Source: Dehalococcoidales bacterium (lineage in GTDB: Bacteria; Chloroflexota; Dehalococcoidia; Dehalococcoidales; UBA5627). Taken from it: a DNA stretch of 46,420 nucleotides. The notes beneath the pieces were generated by a model that worked only from the letters and a program-made list of their open reading frames with translations, did not search any database and was not told where the DNA came from. Positions 6,596 through 16,209 of the stretch are shown in pieces (the stretch's first letter is position 1; every line of letters starts with the position of its first letter). Location: contig JAQTUQ010000011.1 in assembly GCA_028707255.1 (NCBI GenBank), forward strand, positions 1-46,420. The letters run 5' to 3'. The translations under genes were made by a program, and so were the position numbers.

Positions 6596-9406
6596 TTAAG
6601 ATTGCGACTCAACCTGTTTATGGACATGAAGCGGCAGCGAAAACATAAAAGTGGACCCTTTGTGCATCTCACTTTCAACCCGCAAATTTCCACCGTGCAA
6701 TTCGATCAGCATTTTAGATAATATCAGCCCTACTCCGAGACCGCTAAACCTCTGATTGTTCTCGGGAGAGGTTTTTCTGGGATTAAACAGGTTTTCCATT
6801 TTCTCCTTACTGATTCCGCACCCATTGTCCTTAACCGATATAAATATATTATCCTTATCGGTTGTAATCGACATCACGATTTTTCCCCCTCTGGGGGTAA
6901 ATTTCAAAGCATTATCAAAAAGATTATAGATAACCTGCAATATGCGTTCGTCATCCATCTTTACGGAAGCAATATCGATATCTTTATTGCATTCCAGAGA
7001 AATGCCCTTTTTACTTGCTATCGGGATTAATTCTTCTTTAATTCCGGCACAAAAAGCTTCAAGGTTAACCTTACGATACCTTAAATTAAGCAATCCGATT
7101 TCGCCCCTGGCAATATCCAGTAATTCATCCGCCCTCTTGGAGAGCTGCTTTACACTGCGGCTGATATTATTGGAAACATCCAGATAAGGGCTTGCCGTGG
7201 CAATTTCACAGAGGATGTCACTGGCAATTTGTAATGATGTTAAAGGTGTCTTAAGCTCGTGTACCAGTGCCCGGGTATATTCCATTTTTTTCTGTAATTG
7301 ATTTTTTAACTCTTCTTCAGCCCGTTTACGCAGCACAGCCTTCCAAACCGAATCCATCAACAAAATAAGCTGCTGGGTATCCGATTCATTATAATCGGTT
7401 TCTTTATTGGCTACCGCTATAACCGCCACAATCCTGTTCTGAAAAAAAACAGGTATGGTCAGGTATTTATGAATTTCCGCGTGTCCCACAGGATATCCCT
7501 TTTTTAAAGGATTGTTTGCTTGAAAGTCATTGACTATTATGGGTTTAGACTGTCTTACGACTTCGCCCCAGATACCTGTATTTTCCAGATGAAAAACCAT
7601 CGGCGTGTCGATTATATTACATTCTTTCATCGTTTCTTTCGACCATGTATTAAAAGTAAATTCTTTTTTATCTTCATCATAGAAGTTGATATATCCAAAT
7701 TTACTTTTTGTCAGCTTTATAGCCTCTTCCAGCGTAAAATCGAGAAGCTGCTGTATACTTTCCGATTCATATTGTACAATCTCTGCAAGGCTTTTCAGCC
7801 GTTCGGCTTCCAACCTTACAGCTTCAGTCATTTTCTTACGCTCCGTGATATCTTTGATAGTTGCCATGAAATAGCGGAATTTACCACCGGCATCTATCAT
7901 CGAATAGGGACTGACGAGAACCGGGAAACGCTCGCCGTTTTTTCTCTTGTATACCAGTTCGAAATCGGAGGATTCACCGGCTAATACCTTTTGAAAAGCG
8001 GCATTTATTGAATCGTATTCCTCTTCAGCCCAATAAGGGAATGGTCTTTTCTGACCGACCAGTTCATTATATTCGAATCCGGTCATCCGGCATAAAGCTT
8101 CATTTACATTAAGCAGTATCCCTTCACTATTGAACATGGAAAAACCATCTTTCATAACCCTGACAACTTTTTCCGAAAACTCTTTACTCTCCTGTAATTG
8201 CTTCTCCATCTTTTTTCGTTCGGTTATATCTTTCACAGTTGCCATAAAATAAGTGATCTCTCCGCGAGGTCTTTTCATATAATAGGGACTAACAATAACC
8301 GGAAAACGTTCCCCGTTTTTTCTCTTGAAAACCAATTCGAAATCATCGAATTCGCTCTTTAATGTTTTTTGAAAAGCTTCCTGGATACTTCTGTATTCCT
8401 CTTCCGGCCAATAAGGGAATGGAGCCTGTTTACCAACTAATTCATCATATGAATACCCTGTCATCAGGCAAAAAGCATCGTTAACGTCCAGTTGCACACC
8501 TTTGTCATTTACAGTAGAGAATCCATCCTTCATAGACCTGATAATATTATCCGAAAATTCCTTGCTCTCCTCTAATTGCTGTTCTATATATTTACGCAAG
8601 GTGATGTCTTTCAGCGTCGACCTGAGAGCTATGGTTTTTCCTTCCGCATTCTTTAAAGGATTAATCGAAAGCAGACAATAAATCTTATACCCGTCCTTAC
8701 TTATATGTATCACTTCTTTGTCTTGAATAATTTTGCCCTGTGTCGCCTGTTTAAAAATAAGCATCCCCTCGTCCTTCAATTCATCAGGATGCAGGTCGTA
8801 AATCTTGATTCCGGTTAACTCATCATGCGTATAACCCAAAAGTTTCCGGGCTTCCTTATTGCTATCCCGAATAAACCCGTTGAAGTCTACATATATATAT
8901 GCAATCGGAGCATCATCGAATAATTCCCTGTACTTTCTCTCCGATTCCTCAAGCTTGCGCTCCAGCATTTTATGTTCGGTAACATCATGAAAAAAACAGA
9001 ATATGAGGCCGGATTCGATATCCAAATACTGAATGCTGCCGATAACATCGATGATGATGCCTATTTTGCACTTCAGTTGCGACTCGAAATGATGAATCCC
9101 GCCAAGCTGTTTTAATTGGTCTACCATTTTCGACAGTTTTTCACAATTGTTATTTAAACCGAAGTCGTAATCGAGCACTGTTGTAGAAAGCATCTCTTCA
9201 CGGCTGTAGCCGAGCATACTGCAAAGGGATTCGTTTACATCGATTATTGCCCCGTTACTTTCAAACAGCAAAAAACCTTCTTCCGAACCCTTGACCATAG
9301 TTCTGTACCACTCGGAAGAAATTTCGTATTTATTAGCAGATTTATGTTTTTGGGCGCTATGAATCGGAGACTGAGTTATTTCTTTAGCCCGGCTGTCTTT
9401 TGACAT
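6596..9406 (-). CDS. Cytoplasmic multi-PAS/GAF sensor histidine kinase
   Basis: 936 residues with no membrane helix, so it senses inside the cell. Domains in order: PAS about 31-145, PAS 155-275, PAS 285-400, PAS 410-525, GAF 545-690, HisKA 700-770 with phospho-acceptor H716 (VHELKTP), and the ATP-binding domain 780-926 with N828/N832, D860-x-G-x-G and G889-x-G-x-G. PAS 3 and 4 are near copies of each other (MKDGFS, PFPYW, RKNGERFPV in both), a recent internal duplication. RBS GGAGG is nine bases before the ATG. Followed directly by its response regulator, then the atypical receiver and the exported molybdoenzyme, whose expression it probably controls. The ligand is unknown; PAS domains of this kind may bind heme, flavin or an aromatic compound, but no cofactor residue can be named from sequence alone. 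Confidence 0.95.
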   Translation of the reverse strand: MSKDSRAKEITQSPIHSAQKHKSANKYEISSEWYRTMVKGSEEGFLLFESNGAIIDVNESLCSMLGYSREEMLSTTVLDYDFGLNNNCEKLSKMVDQLKQLGGIHHFESQLKCKIGIIIDVIGSIQYLDIESGLIFCFFHDVTEHKMLERKLEESERKYRELFDDAPIAYIYVDFNGFIRDSNKEARKLLGYTHDELTGIKIYDLHPDELKDEGMLIFKQATQGKIIQDKEVIHISKDGYKIYCLLSINPLKNAEGKTIALRSTLKDITLRKYIEQQLEESKEFSDNIIRSMKDGFSTVNDKGVQLDVNDAFCLMTGYSYDELVGKQAPFPYWPEEEYRSIQEAFQKTLKSEFDDFELVFKRKNGERFPVIVSPYYMKRPRGEITYFMATVKDITERKKMEKQLQESKEFSEKVVRVMKDGFSMFNSEGILLNVNEALCRMTGFEYNELVGQKRPFPYWAEEEYDSINAAFQKVLAGESSDFELVYKRKNGERFPVLVSPYSMIDAGGKFRYFMATIKDITERKKMTEAVRLEAERLKSLAEIVQYESESIQQLLDFTLEEAIKLTKSKFGYINFYDEDKKEFTFNTWSKETMKECNIIDTPMVFHLENTGIWGEVVRQSKPIIVNDFQANNPLKKGYPVGHAEIHKYLTIPVFFQNRIVAVIAVANKETDYNESDTQQLILLMDSVWKAVLRKRAEEELKNQLQKKMEYTRALVHELKTPLTSLQIASDILCEIATASPYLDVSNNISRSVKQLSKRADELLDIARGEIGLLNLRYRKVNLEAFCAGIKEELIPIASKKGISLECNKDIDIASVKMDDERILQVIYNLFDNALKFTPRGGKIVMSITTDKDNIFISVKDNGCGISKEKMENLFNPRKTSPENNQRFSGLGVGLILSKMLIELHGGNLRVESEMHKGSTFMFSLPLHVHKQVESQS

Positions 9407-9503
9407 TCTGAAATACCTCCTTTGAGAGGACAGTTATAACAATATAACGAGAAGTATCTGATTCCAATATTAATCCCTGATTAAGCTAAAATCAATAGTA
9501 AAG

Positions 9504-9556
9504 ACCTGCTTGCAGGTAATTATTATACAATTATTGTAATAGAATTACCTGTAATT
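9504..9556. promoter_or_regulatory. Cluster of symmetric elements upstream of the kinase gene
   Basis: The gap 9407-9647 holds ACCTGC-TT-GCAGGT (9504-9517) running into AATT, a related AATTACCTGTAATT at 9543-9556 sharing the TTACCTG/CAGGTAA core, and TACAATTATTGTA between them. On the minus strand a TATAAT (9527-9522) lies between the two sites. This looks like paired operator half-sites around a promoter serving the kinase operon. The controlling protein is unknown. Confidence 0.35.
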
Positions 9557-9647
9557 TTAAATATCTTTCTTTATTTGAAGAGGATTTATCACGTAAAATT
9601 ACCAAATAAGAAGGCAACCAAAAAACCGATTTATACTAAATTCGGTA

Positions 9648-11030
9648 TTATCTCCGCAGTCTGCCCCTGGCGAGGGATGCAAAGATACCGAAGAGACATA
9701 AAGCGGTAAAGATAAGGAATGCCGTTTTCATACTCTGCAGAAAGGAGCCATAGTATTCGGGAGTTATCTCTACCCTTCCTATAAATACCGCAAACAGCAC
9801 TGTTACAATTCCCATACTGAACATATTGCCAACCATTCGCATCGTTGACAGTATTGCCGAGGATACTCCATAATACCTGCTTTCAACAGAGCTCATGATA
9901 GCATTGGTATTGGGTGATGAAAATAAAGCCAACCCTAACCCCACGATTACCAGCCCCAGAATTATAACCCCCATCGGAGTATCCGTATTTATGAAACTAA
10001 AATACAGTAACCCGCCGGCGGTTAAAGCCATCCCGAAAGAGGCAATTACGCTCGGTTGAATTCTGTCGGAGAGCCTGCCGGCAAGCGGAGAAAGAATCGC
10101 CATCACGACAGGTTGAGCAATGAGAATGAGACCGGCAGTCTGGGCGCTCATCCCTTGCGTATACTGCAAATAAAGGCTTAACAAAAAAGCAACGGCAAAC
10201 GTAGCGCTGTAATTAATAAGCGCCGCCACATTGGAAAAAGCGAATACCAGGTTGCGCCTTATCAGATTCAGATTTAAAAGGGGACTGCTGCTTTTCATCT
10301 CCCACCGGATAAAAGCCAGAAGACACAGAAATCCCGCTATCAGGAACCACAAGGCAGACAGTTCAGGAAGTACCGATAGCCCGTACATCACACAGATCAA
10401 ACTGGCGCCATAGATAAAGGAACCGGTAAAATCGAATTTTTCACCTTTTGCCTCTGCCCACTCCCCCTTAAGTTTCCAAAGTATCATAAAGATTACAATC
10501 AAACCCAACGGAACGTTTACCCAGAAGATGCTGCGCCAACCGAGGCTTTCAGTGAGAATACCACCGAGAAAAGGGCCGAGAGAGAGCCCCAGATAGACCG
10601 AAGCCACGTTTATACCGAGTACTCTGCCCCTTTCCCTGACCGGAAAAGCGGAGGTAAGTATGGCAACGCCGGTACCGAATATCATGGCGCTGCCGATGCC
10701 CTGCAAAGCCCTCAGCGCAATTAAAAGCGGCGTAGATGAGGTAATTGCCACCAAAAAGGAAAAAACTGTAAAAGCGATTATTCCCAGTAAGAGAATCTTC
10801 TTTCTTCCGCATATATCCGCCACCCTGCCGATTGGTAACAGAAAGACCGCCGAAGAGAGCAGATATGAGCTGACAACCCAGCTTAGTGAAATGGCGTCCA
10901 TCGAGAACTCGTTGCCGATAGCCGGTAGAGCAATAATTACCGATGACCCCATAAAAGGTGTCAGAAAGGAAGTCATAACCGCGATAGCTAAAATGACATT
11001 TTTGCTTAACTTATTTTCTGTTTGATTCAC
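9648..11030 (-). CDS. MFS transporter, DHA2 (EmrB-like) drug exporter family
   Basis: 460 residues, GTG start with AGGCAG a few bases upstream. The protein has about 14 hydrophobic segments. Family signs: SWVVSSYLLSSAVFLLPIGRVADICGRKK (motif A between helices 2 and 3), ALRALQGIGSAMIFGTG (motif B) and LGLSLGPFLGGILTESLGWRSIFWVNVPLG (motif C, the antiporter motif). Proton-driven export of toxic compounds across the inner membrane is the family role; the substrate cannot be told. It stands alone, divergent from the AmmeMemoRadiSam genes, behind a spacer with two inverted repeats that could hold an operator. No adjacent local repressor or periplasmic adaptor is encoded. Confidence 0.9.
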   Translation of the reverse strand: MNQTENKLSKNVILAIAVMTSFLTPFMGSSVIIALPAIGNEFSMDAISLSWVVSSYLLSSAVFLLPIGRVADICGRKKILLLGIIAFTVFSFLVAITSSTPLLIALRALQGIGSAMIFGTGVAILTSAFPVRERGRVLGINVASVYLGLSLGPFLGGILTESLGWRSIFWVNVPLGLIVIFMILWKLKGEWAEAKGEKFDFTGSFIYGASLICVMYGLSVLPELSALWFLIAGFLCLLAFIRWEMKSSSPLLNLNLIRRNLVFAFSNVAALINYSATFAVAFLLSLYLQYTQGMSAQTAGLILIAQPVVMAILSPLAGRLSDRIQPSVIASFGMALTAGGLLYFSFINTDTPMGVIILGLVIVGLGLALFSSPNTNAIMSSVESRYYGVSSAILSTMRMVGNMFSMGIVTVLFAVFIGRVEITPEYYGSFLQSMKTAFLIFTALCLFGIFASLARGRLRR

Positions 11031-11046
11031 TATTGTCTGCCTGTTG

Positions 11047-11104
11047 CCGGAAAAAAGAAAAGCCGCTCGATTTTCCGGGGAAATTTTTTAGTATATAAAA
11101 TACT
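11047..11104 (-). promoter_or_regulatory. Inverted repeats in the MFS transporter leader
   Basis: CCGGAAAA at 11047-11054 pairs with TTTTCCGG at 11071-11078. AGTAT (11090-11094) pairs with ATACT (11100-11104), where the minus-strand TATACT could also be a -10 box. The second resembles an operator over the promoter; the first would be a hairpin in the leader. Confidence 0.3.
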
Positions 11105-11206
11105 ATTCTTTCGGATTGACGATGTCAAAAACCAAGCCGGCTGGTTGATAACATCCTAAAAAACAAAATGCTCTTGATATAGTGTATAATAAGACTGAGG
11201 TTAATT

Positions 11207-12232
11207 ATGCATCAGGCTTTGCTCTATGAAAAATTGACCGATGCGCGCGTACGCTGTAACACCTGCCAGTGGCATTGCAGTATGGCTCCGGACAGGAAGG
11301 GCGTCTGCCGCATGTATCACAATAAAGACGGCGAACTTTATAACCTCAACTACGCACAGGTATCCTCTGTCGCCGCCGACCCGGTCGAAAAAAAACCGCT
11401 CTTTCATTTCTTTCCTGGCAGTACCGTGTTCTCATTGGGTAGCTGGGGCTGCAACTTCCACTGCGACGGTTGTCAGAACTGGGAAATATCCTGTGTAAAC
11501 AACCCATTACAGGGAAGACGGATATTACCCCGCGAAGCCGTAATGCTGGCAAAGGAATATCAATGCCGCGGAATTGCCTGGACGTATAACGAACCGACCG
11601 TCTGGTTCGAGTATACTCTAGATTCAGCCAAACTGGCGAAAGAAAGCGGGCTTTATACCGTTTATGTCACCAACGGATATATGACCACGGAAGCGCTGGA
11701 CACCATCGGCCACTACCTGGATGCTTATCGCGTCGATATTAAGGGATTTACCGGCAAGGCTTATAAGGCGCTGGCTAATATAACAAAATGGGAAGGCATC
11801 CTCGATAACGCCAAAAGAGCCAAAGATAAATGGAACATGCACGTAGAAGTGGTTACCAACATCGTTACGGAAATAAATGACGATAACTTTCAACTGGAAG
11901 GCATTGCCCGCTGGATTAAAGAGGAACTGGGAGAACTGACTCCCTGGCATATAACCAGATTCTATCCGAATCATAATATGACCGATGTTCAACCGACTCC
12001 GGTCGAATCACTGGAACATGCCATCTATATCGGTAAAAAAGCCGGCCTTAAATTCGTTTATGGCGGAAATATTCCCGGACACGACAGCGAGAATACAGTC
12101 TGCTACTCTTGCGGTAAGATGATTATACAGAGACATGGATATCAGACGAAGATACTCGGACTGAAAGATGTTAACTGCGCTTTCTGCGGAGCAAAGCTGA
12201 ATTTCAGGACAGATGGTGAGGTGAAGTTATGA
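11207..12232 (+). CDS. amrS: AmmeMemoRadiSam system radical SAM enzyme
   Basis: 341 residues. The radical SAM cluster motif is C82-NFH-C86-DG-C89 after SLGSWG, typical of this family. The N-terminus has an extra cysteine set (C17, C20, C24, C34), and the C-terminus has CYSCGK and CAFCGA, a zinc-ribbon-like tail. [11 protein letters not shown] is another hallmark of the pyruvate formate-lyase activase-like group. GAGG lies eight bases before the ATG and TATAAT is at 11185-11190. The gene overlaps the following MEMO1-AMMECR1 gene by ATGA, so the two products are made together. The system is widespread in anaerobes but its substrate is not settled; a radical-based modification is expected. Confidence 0.93.
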   Translation: MHQALLYEKLTDARVRCNTCQWHCSMAPDRKGVCRMYHNKDGELYNLNYAQVSSVAADPVEKKPLFHFFPGSTVFSLGSWGCNFHCDGCQNWEISCVNNPLQGRRILPREAVMLAKEYQCRGIAWTYNEPTVWFEYTLDSAKLAKESGLYTVYVTNGYMTTEALDTIGHYLDAYRVDIKGFTGKAYKALANITKWEGILDNAKRAKDKWNMHVEVVTNIVTEINDDNFQLEGIARWIKEELGELTPWHITRFYPNHNMTDVQPTPVESLEHAIYIGKKAGLKFVYGGNIPGHDSENTVCYSCGKMIIQRHGYQTKILGLKDVNCAFCGAKLNFRTDGEVKL

Positions 12233-13569
12233 TAAGAGAAGCAGCCGTTGCCGGTATGTTTTACCCCAATTCCCCTTCCGAATTGAGAGAGATGATATCG
12301 GAAATGGTCGATAAAAATGCCGTAAAAGAAGATGTTATCGGATTAATAATGCCGCACGCGGGATATGTCTATTCCGGAAGCGTAGCCGGAGCTACCATCT
12401 CGAAAGTAAACTTAAAGGATACCTGCATCATCATAGGTTTTAATCACAGGGGGATAGGTAAACCCTATAGTATAATGACTAACGGCATCTGGAAAACGCC
12501 ACTCGGTGAAGTAGCTGTCAATTCACACATCGGAAAACAAATTCTTAATAACTCTAAATACCTGCAGGAAGACTATTCAGCTTTTGACTCGCCTGAACAT
12601 TCAATCGAGGTGCAACTTCCCTTTTTGCAATACTTTAAACCTGATATCAAAATAGCACCTATTAATATCGCCCCTTATAAAAAAGCAACGATTTATAAAG
12701 AAATAGGCAGGGAAATAGCAAAAGTTATTGAAGATAGTCAAGATGAAGTAATGATTATCGTTTCCAGTGATATGCATCATAAAGAACGAAACGAACAGCT
12801 GGAATCGTCACAAGGAAAAGACAATCTTGCAATTGAACCCATCCTTGCGCTAAACGAAGATGAACTATTAAACCGTATACAAAAATATTATATTACTATG
12901 TGCGGATATGCGGGAGCCGTCAGCCTGATTGCGGCAGTTAAAGAACTCGGCGCTAAAAAAGTTGAGTTAGTAATGCAAAAAAATAGTGCTGATGTGACAG
13001 GGGATTACGCCAGAGTTGTCGGATATGCAGGTATAATTATCAAAAAAGCTGAGGATAAAGACCTTTCGGAGCCGGTTGAACTGGCAAAGAAAACTATAGA
13101 AACATACGTCAACGAAGGAAGGATTATAGAGACTCCCAACCCCCTGCCTCCCCTTTTTCAGGAAAAAGCCGGCGTTTTCGTTTCCCTGCACAAATTCGAC
13201 CAGCTTCGCGGCTGTATCGGAACGTTCGAGCCGGCACACGATAATATCGCCGAAGAAATTATATCCAACGCCATCAGTTCTGCAACCCGCGACCCCAGGT
13301 TTTCGCCGGTTACCGCAGACGAATTGAAGCAACTCGAATACAATGTAGATGTTCTGACGACACCGGAACCCGTCAATGATATCAGCGAACTGGATGCGAA
13401 GAAATACGGTGTTATCGTGGAAAAGGATTACCGCAAAGGGCTGCTTCTGCCAGACCTCGAGGGGGTGGATACCGCAGAGCAGCAAATCGATATCTGTCGA
13501 CGCAAAGCCGGCATTATGCCGCATGAAAAAGTACAGCTTTACCGTTTCGAGGTTAAGAGGTATAAATAA
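12229..13569 (+). CDS. MEMO1-AMMECR1 fusion protein (AmmeMemoRadiSam A/B)
   Basis: 446 residues. Residues 1 to about 265 are the MEMO1 domain, related to metal-dependent class III extradiol dioxygenases: AGMFYPN at the start, [10 protein letters not shown] near 40, GFNHRG and SSDMHHKER near 180 with candidate metal or active-site histidines. Residues about 275-446 are the AMMECR1 domain: [21 protein letters not shown] with the LRGCIG signature, and DVLTTPEPV. In many genomes these are two genes; here they are one chain. Overlap with the radical SAM gene (ATGA) supports a complex or one pathway. Confidence 0.93.
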   Translation: MIREAAVAGMFYPNSPSELREMISEMVDKNAVKEDVIGLIMPHAGYVYSGSVAGATISKVNLKDTCIIIGFNHRGIGKPYSIMTNGIWKTPLGEVAVNSHIGKQILNNSKYLQEDYSAFDSPEHSIEVQLPFLQYFKPDIKIAPINIAPYKKATIYKEIGREIAKVIEDSQDEVMIIVSSDMHHKERNEQLESSQGKDNLAIEPILALNEDELLNRIQKYYITMCGYAGAVSLIAAVKELGAKKVELVMQKNSADVTGDYARVVGYAGIIIKKAEDKDLSEPVELAKKTIETYVNEGRIIETPNPLPPLFQEKAGVFVSLHKFDQLRGCIGTFEPAHDNIAEEIISNAISSATRDPRFSPVTADELKQLEYNVDVLTTPEPVNDISELDAKKYGVIVEKDYRKGLLLPDLEGVDTAEQQIDICRRKAGIMPHEKVQLYRFEVKRYK

Positions 13570-13581
13570 CATTGATATTAC

Positions 13582-13704
13582 CATTGCGAGGACGACACAG
13601 GAGAACGCGGCAATCTTTCACGAATAGAGATAATTGTATATAACAGTAATTTATTCGGTAGAGATTGCCACGTTGTCCCGAATAAATCGGGACTCCTCGC
13701 AATG
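13582..13704. repeat. MITE-like palindromic repeat, copy 1
   Basis: A 123-base element with 11-bp terminal inverted repeats, CATTGCGAGGA at 13582-13592 and TCCTCGCAATG at 13694-13704. Inside are a second inverted pair (CGGCAATCT / AGATTGCC) and a small GTCCCGA/TCGGGAC hairpin. Related elements lie at 14317, 19352 and 40927. No gene is visible in this spacer. Confidence 0.75.
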
Positions 13705-13794
13705 ACAGTTTGTTGTCTTGCAGGGTTCGTGAAGGACAAATGAAGATTCTTGGGTGTGGAGTAAATAAAAAGTCAAAAAGGATAAACAAATTGT

Positions 13795-14310
13795 ATGAGA
13801 GACTACGATGAAATCTACGGCGAAACCATCCGCTTTAAATTCATGTATTATTTGATTATATCAGAGGGGGCAGTCGGTATTTTATTTCTGGTATTCTTCT
13901 TCCTGCAGTTGTCCGGCAATTTCATACCCGATGAGGACGCCTCGGCAATTTTCTGGCTGATAATGGCTCTTGTCATGTTCGCAGTAACCGCTTTCTTAAC
14001 AACGTTGACCAAACTGGATATCAGCGTTACGCAGTACAAGTTAAAAGCCTCCTTCGGATTGATAAAATTCGAGACCCCGATTACCAATATCGCCGATGTA
14101 TATACAGACGATAAAATCGGGTGGGTGTACGGCGGCTGGGGAGTGCGCGTGACAAAATTAAAACAAGGGCTGACGCTGGCATATAGCACTATCGGATATA
14201 AAAGAGTCGTAGTCGAGCTTAAGACCGGAAAATATAAACTTTTCGTATTTTCCACATCCAATCCCGAAGAATTTATCAATGTTATTAAGAACCAGATGAA
14301 ACGTTTTTAA
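13795..14310 (+). CDS. Membrane protein with PH-like domain
   Basis: 171 residues. Two hydrophobic helices (about 16-41 and 48-72) are followed by a soluble beta-rich C-terminal part: LDISVTQYKLKASFGLIKFETPITNIADVY, then GGWGVRVTK and a final helix NPEEFINVIKNQMKRF. The order of two helices then a short beta domain ending in a helix is that of bacterial PH-domain membrane proteins. No role is known for most of these. It stands alone between two palindromic repeat elements. Start ATG at 13795 has no strong ribosome site. Confidence 0.65.
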   Translation: MRDYDEIYGETIRFKFMYYLIISEGAVGILFLVFFFLQLSGNFIPDEDASAIFWLIMALVMFAVTAFLTTLTKLDISVTQYKLKASFGLIKFETPITNIADVYTDDKIGWVYGGWGVRVTKLKQGLTLAYSTIGYKRVVVELKTGKYKLFVFSTSNPEEFINVIKNQMKRF

Positions 14311-14316
14311 TAACAT

Positions 14317-14495
14317 TGCCATTGCGAGAAGTGAGTCCTGATCGTAACAGGACGAACGACGCGGCAATCTCTACCGCTGAAATTTAATATGGGCTTTTTT
14401 TATAAGCAAAGCATTTCATATCATATGCGAAGCGGAGGAATTAAGTTGAACGGTAGGGATGGCTTCATCCCGATAATTCGGGATTCGCAGTGGCA
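14317..14495. repeat. MITE-like palindromic repeat, copy 2 (degenerate)
   Basis: The left half (14317-14375) holds ATTGCGAGAA, a GTCCTG...CAGGAC hairpin and CGGCAATCTCTACCG. The right half (about 14453-14495) holds CGGTAGGGAT, ATCCCGATAATTCGGGAT and TTCGCAGTGGCA, a decayed inverted partner. Same family as the copies at 13582, 19352 and 40927. Confidence 0.6.
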
Positions 14496-14521
14496 AAAAA
14501 TAAGTAAATAATAAAAACCTC

Positions 14522-14566
14522 TTGTATATTGCCCGGCTCATCATTATAATATAGAACTACAGTTCT
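14522..14566 (+). promoter_or_regulatory. rarA promoter with LexA-like operator
   Basis: TTGTAT (14522-14527) and TATAAT (14545-14550) are 17 bases apart. Directly after the -10 box lies the palindrome AGAACT-AC-AGTTCT (14553-14566), which contains GAAC-N4-GTTC, the core of the LexA box of Gram-positive type. A repressor bound there would cover the transcription start of a DNA-repair gene, so SOS control is likely. Confidence 0.5.
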
Positions 14567-14590
14567 AATAATGTACGATTGGTAATAAAA

Positions 14591-15928
14591 ATGGATATGT
14601 TCGAACATGAGTTTGAAAAAGAAAAGCTGAAAGAAGCGCCGCTGGCGGCGCGCATGCGTCCGAAAACGCTGGATGAGTTCGTCGGGCAGGAGCATATCGT
14701 CGGTAAGGGTAGAGTTTTAAGGCTCGCCATCGAATCCGGCAACCTGCCATCGATAATGCTTTGGGGGCCTCCCGGAAGCGGCAAGACCACCCTGGCAAAC
14801 ATCATCGCCAACACCACTTCCTCTCATTTCAGCCCGCTATCGGCTGTCAGCGCCGGAGTTGCCGACCTCAGAAAGACCATCGAAGAAGCCAAGGAAAGAC
14901 GCCTGCTCAACAGGAGAAAGACCATCCTATTTATAGATGAAATCCACCGCTTCAACAAGGCACAGCAGGATGCCATTCTCCCGTTCGTGGAAGACGGCAC
15001 GGTAACACTTATCGGCGCCACCACCGAGAACCCGTCTTTCGAGGTTATCTCACCCCTGCTCTCACGCTCCCAGCTATTCGTCTTGAAACCGCTCACAAAA
15101 GAAGAAATCAGAATCATTATCATCCGCGCCATAAAAGATACTTTGCGAGGATTGGGGGCATATAAAGTTGAAATAACAGACGATGCACTGGACTACCTGA
15201 TAACCATGTCCAGCAACGATGCACGCACCGCCCTGAATACGCTGGAAACCGCTACACTGACCACATCGCCGGATGCGGACGGCAGGCGCAGAATCGTTTT
15301 AGCAACCGTCGAGGATACCATCCAGCACCGGGCGATATCCTACGATAAAGGCGGAGATAAACACTTCGACACCATATCCGCCCTGCATAAATCGATGCGC
15401 GGCTCCGACCCCGATGCCTCCCTCTATTGGCTGGGAAGAATGATAGAAGCCGGTGACGACCCGTTATATATTGCCAGGCGGCTGGTAAGGTTTGCTACAG
15501 AGGACGTAGGAATGGCCGACCCGCAGGCGCTGGTAGTGGCAATGGCGGCACAGCAGGCAGTACATTTTCTCGGGCTGCCGGAGGGCAACCTGGCACTGGC
15601 AGAAGCAGCAATCTACCTGTCCACCGCACCCAAGAGCAATTCGCTCTATACCGCATATTCGGCGGTACAGGAAGAAATCAGGAAAGGCTCCAACGACCCC
15701 GTTCCTTTGCACTTGCGCAATGCGGTTACCCCGATGATGAAGAACATCGGCTACGGCAAGGGCTACAAGTACGCTCACGATTACGAAGGACACTATGTTG
15801 AGCAGCAAAACCTGCCGGATTCCGTAAAGGATAAGAAATTCTATACTCCCGGCGATCAGGGCAACGAACAAAAAGTAGCCGAACGCCTTAAAAAATGGCG
15901 CCCCGAAAATAAAGACAAAACGGAATAA
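14591..15928 (+). CDS. rarA: Replication-associated recombination protein A (AAA+ ATPase)
   Basis: About 445 residues from the ATG at 14591 (MDMFEHEF); an in-frame TTG at 14579 is less likely and no clear ribosome site is seen for either. RarA/MgsA is a clamp-loader-like tetrameric ATPase that acts at stalled forks. Seen here: Walker A GPPGSGKT (59-66), Walker B FIDEIH with D116-E117, sensor 1 TTENPSF, the arginine-finger region LLSRSQLF, and the C-terminal tetramerisation part with DVGMADPQAL and RNAVTPMMK. Length and motifs are normal for the family. It is a single gene behind a LexA-like operator. Confidence 0.95.
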   Translation: MDMFEHEFEKEKLKEAPLAARMRPKTLDEFVGQEHIVGKGRVLRLAIESGNLPSIMLWGPPGSGKTTLANIIANTTSSHFSPLSAVSAGVADLRKTIEEAKERRLLNRRKTILFIDEIHRFNKAQQDAILPFVEDGTVTLIGATTENPSFEVISPLLSRSQLFVLKPLTKEEIRIIIIRAIKDTLRGLGAYKVEITDDALDYLITMSSNDARTALNTLETATLTTSPDADGRRRIVLATVEDTIQHRAISYDKGGDKHFDTISALHKSMRGSDPDASLYWLGRMIEAGDDPLYIARRLVRFATEDVGMADPQALVVAMAAQQAVHFLGLPEGNLALAEAAIYLSTAPKSNSLYTAYSAVQEEIRKGSNDPVPLHLRNAVTPMMKNIGYGKGYKYAHDYEGHYVEQQNLPDSVKDKKFYTPGDQGNEQKVAERLKKWRPENKDKTE

Positions 15929-15965
15929 CCGGCTCTCCCAGACCGTTGCGTCGACCGCGCTTACT

Positions 15966-15995
15966 TTGACATCGCAAGCTATAAAGGATTATACT
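15966..15995 (+). promoter_or_regulatory. Strong promoter of the initiator tRNA gene
   Basis: Consensus TTGACA (15966-15971), 18 bases, then TATACT (15990-15995). The predicted start is near 16002, ten bases before the tRNA. Confidence 0.75.
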
Positions 15996-16011
15996 GTTCG
16001 GGTGGTGTTGA

Positions 16012-16086
<75 letters not shown>

Positions 16087-16104
16087 AAATTCAAAAAAGA
16101 GAGA

Positions 16105-16132
16105 GCACGGATTAATTGTCTGTGCTTTTTTT
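16105..16132 (+). terminator. Rho-independent terminator after tRNA-fMet
   Basis: Stem GCACGGA / TCTGTGC (one G-U pair), loop TTAATTG, then seven T residues. Confidence 0.85.
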
Positions 16133-16143
16133 GTTTTCAAATC

Positions 16144-16172
16144 TTGTTATGTATTTCTTCTAAGTATATAAT
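16144..16172 (+). promoter_or_regulatory. hicAB promoter
   Basis: TTGTTA (16144-16149), 17 bases, TATAAT (16167-16172), followed by a 38-base leader to the HicA start. It begins directly after the tRNA terminator, so the toxin-antitoxin pair is transcribed on its own. Confidence 0.6.
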
Positions 16173-16209
16173 GAATCTACATCAATAATTCACATGCTTC
16201 TTAACTAAA

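Noticed and set aside
1359-9406. Reductive dehalogenase locus
   Set aside because: The kinase/regulator setting recalls rdhAB loci, but the enzyme has no corrinoid-binding region or paired ferredoxin motifs of RdhA; it is a bis-MGD enzyme.
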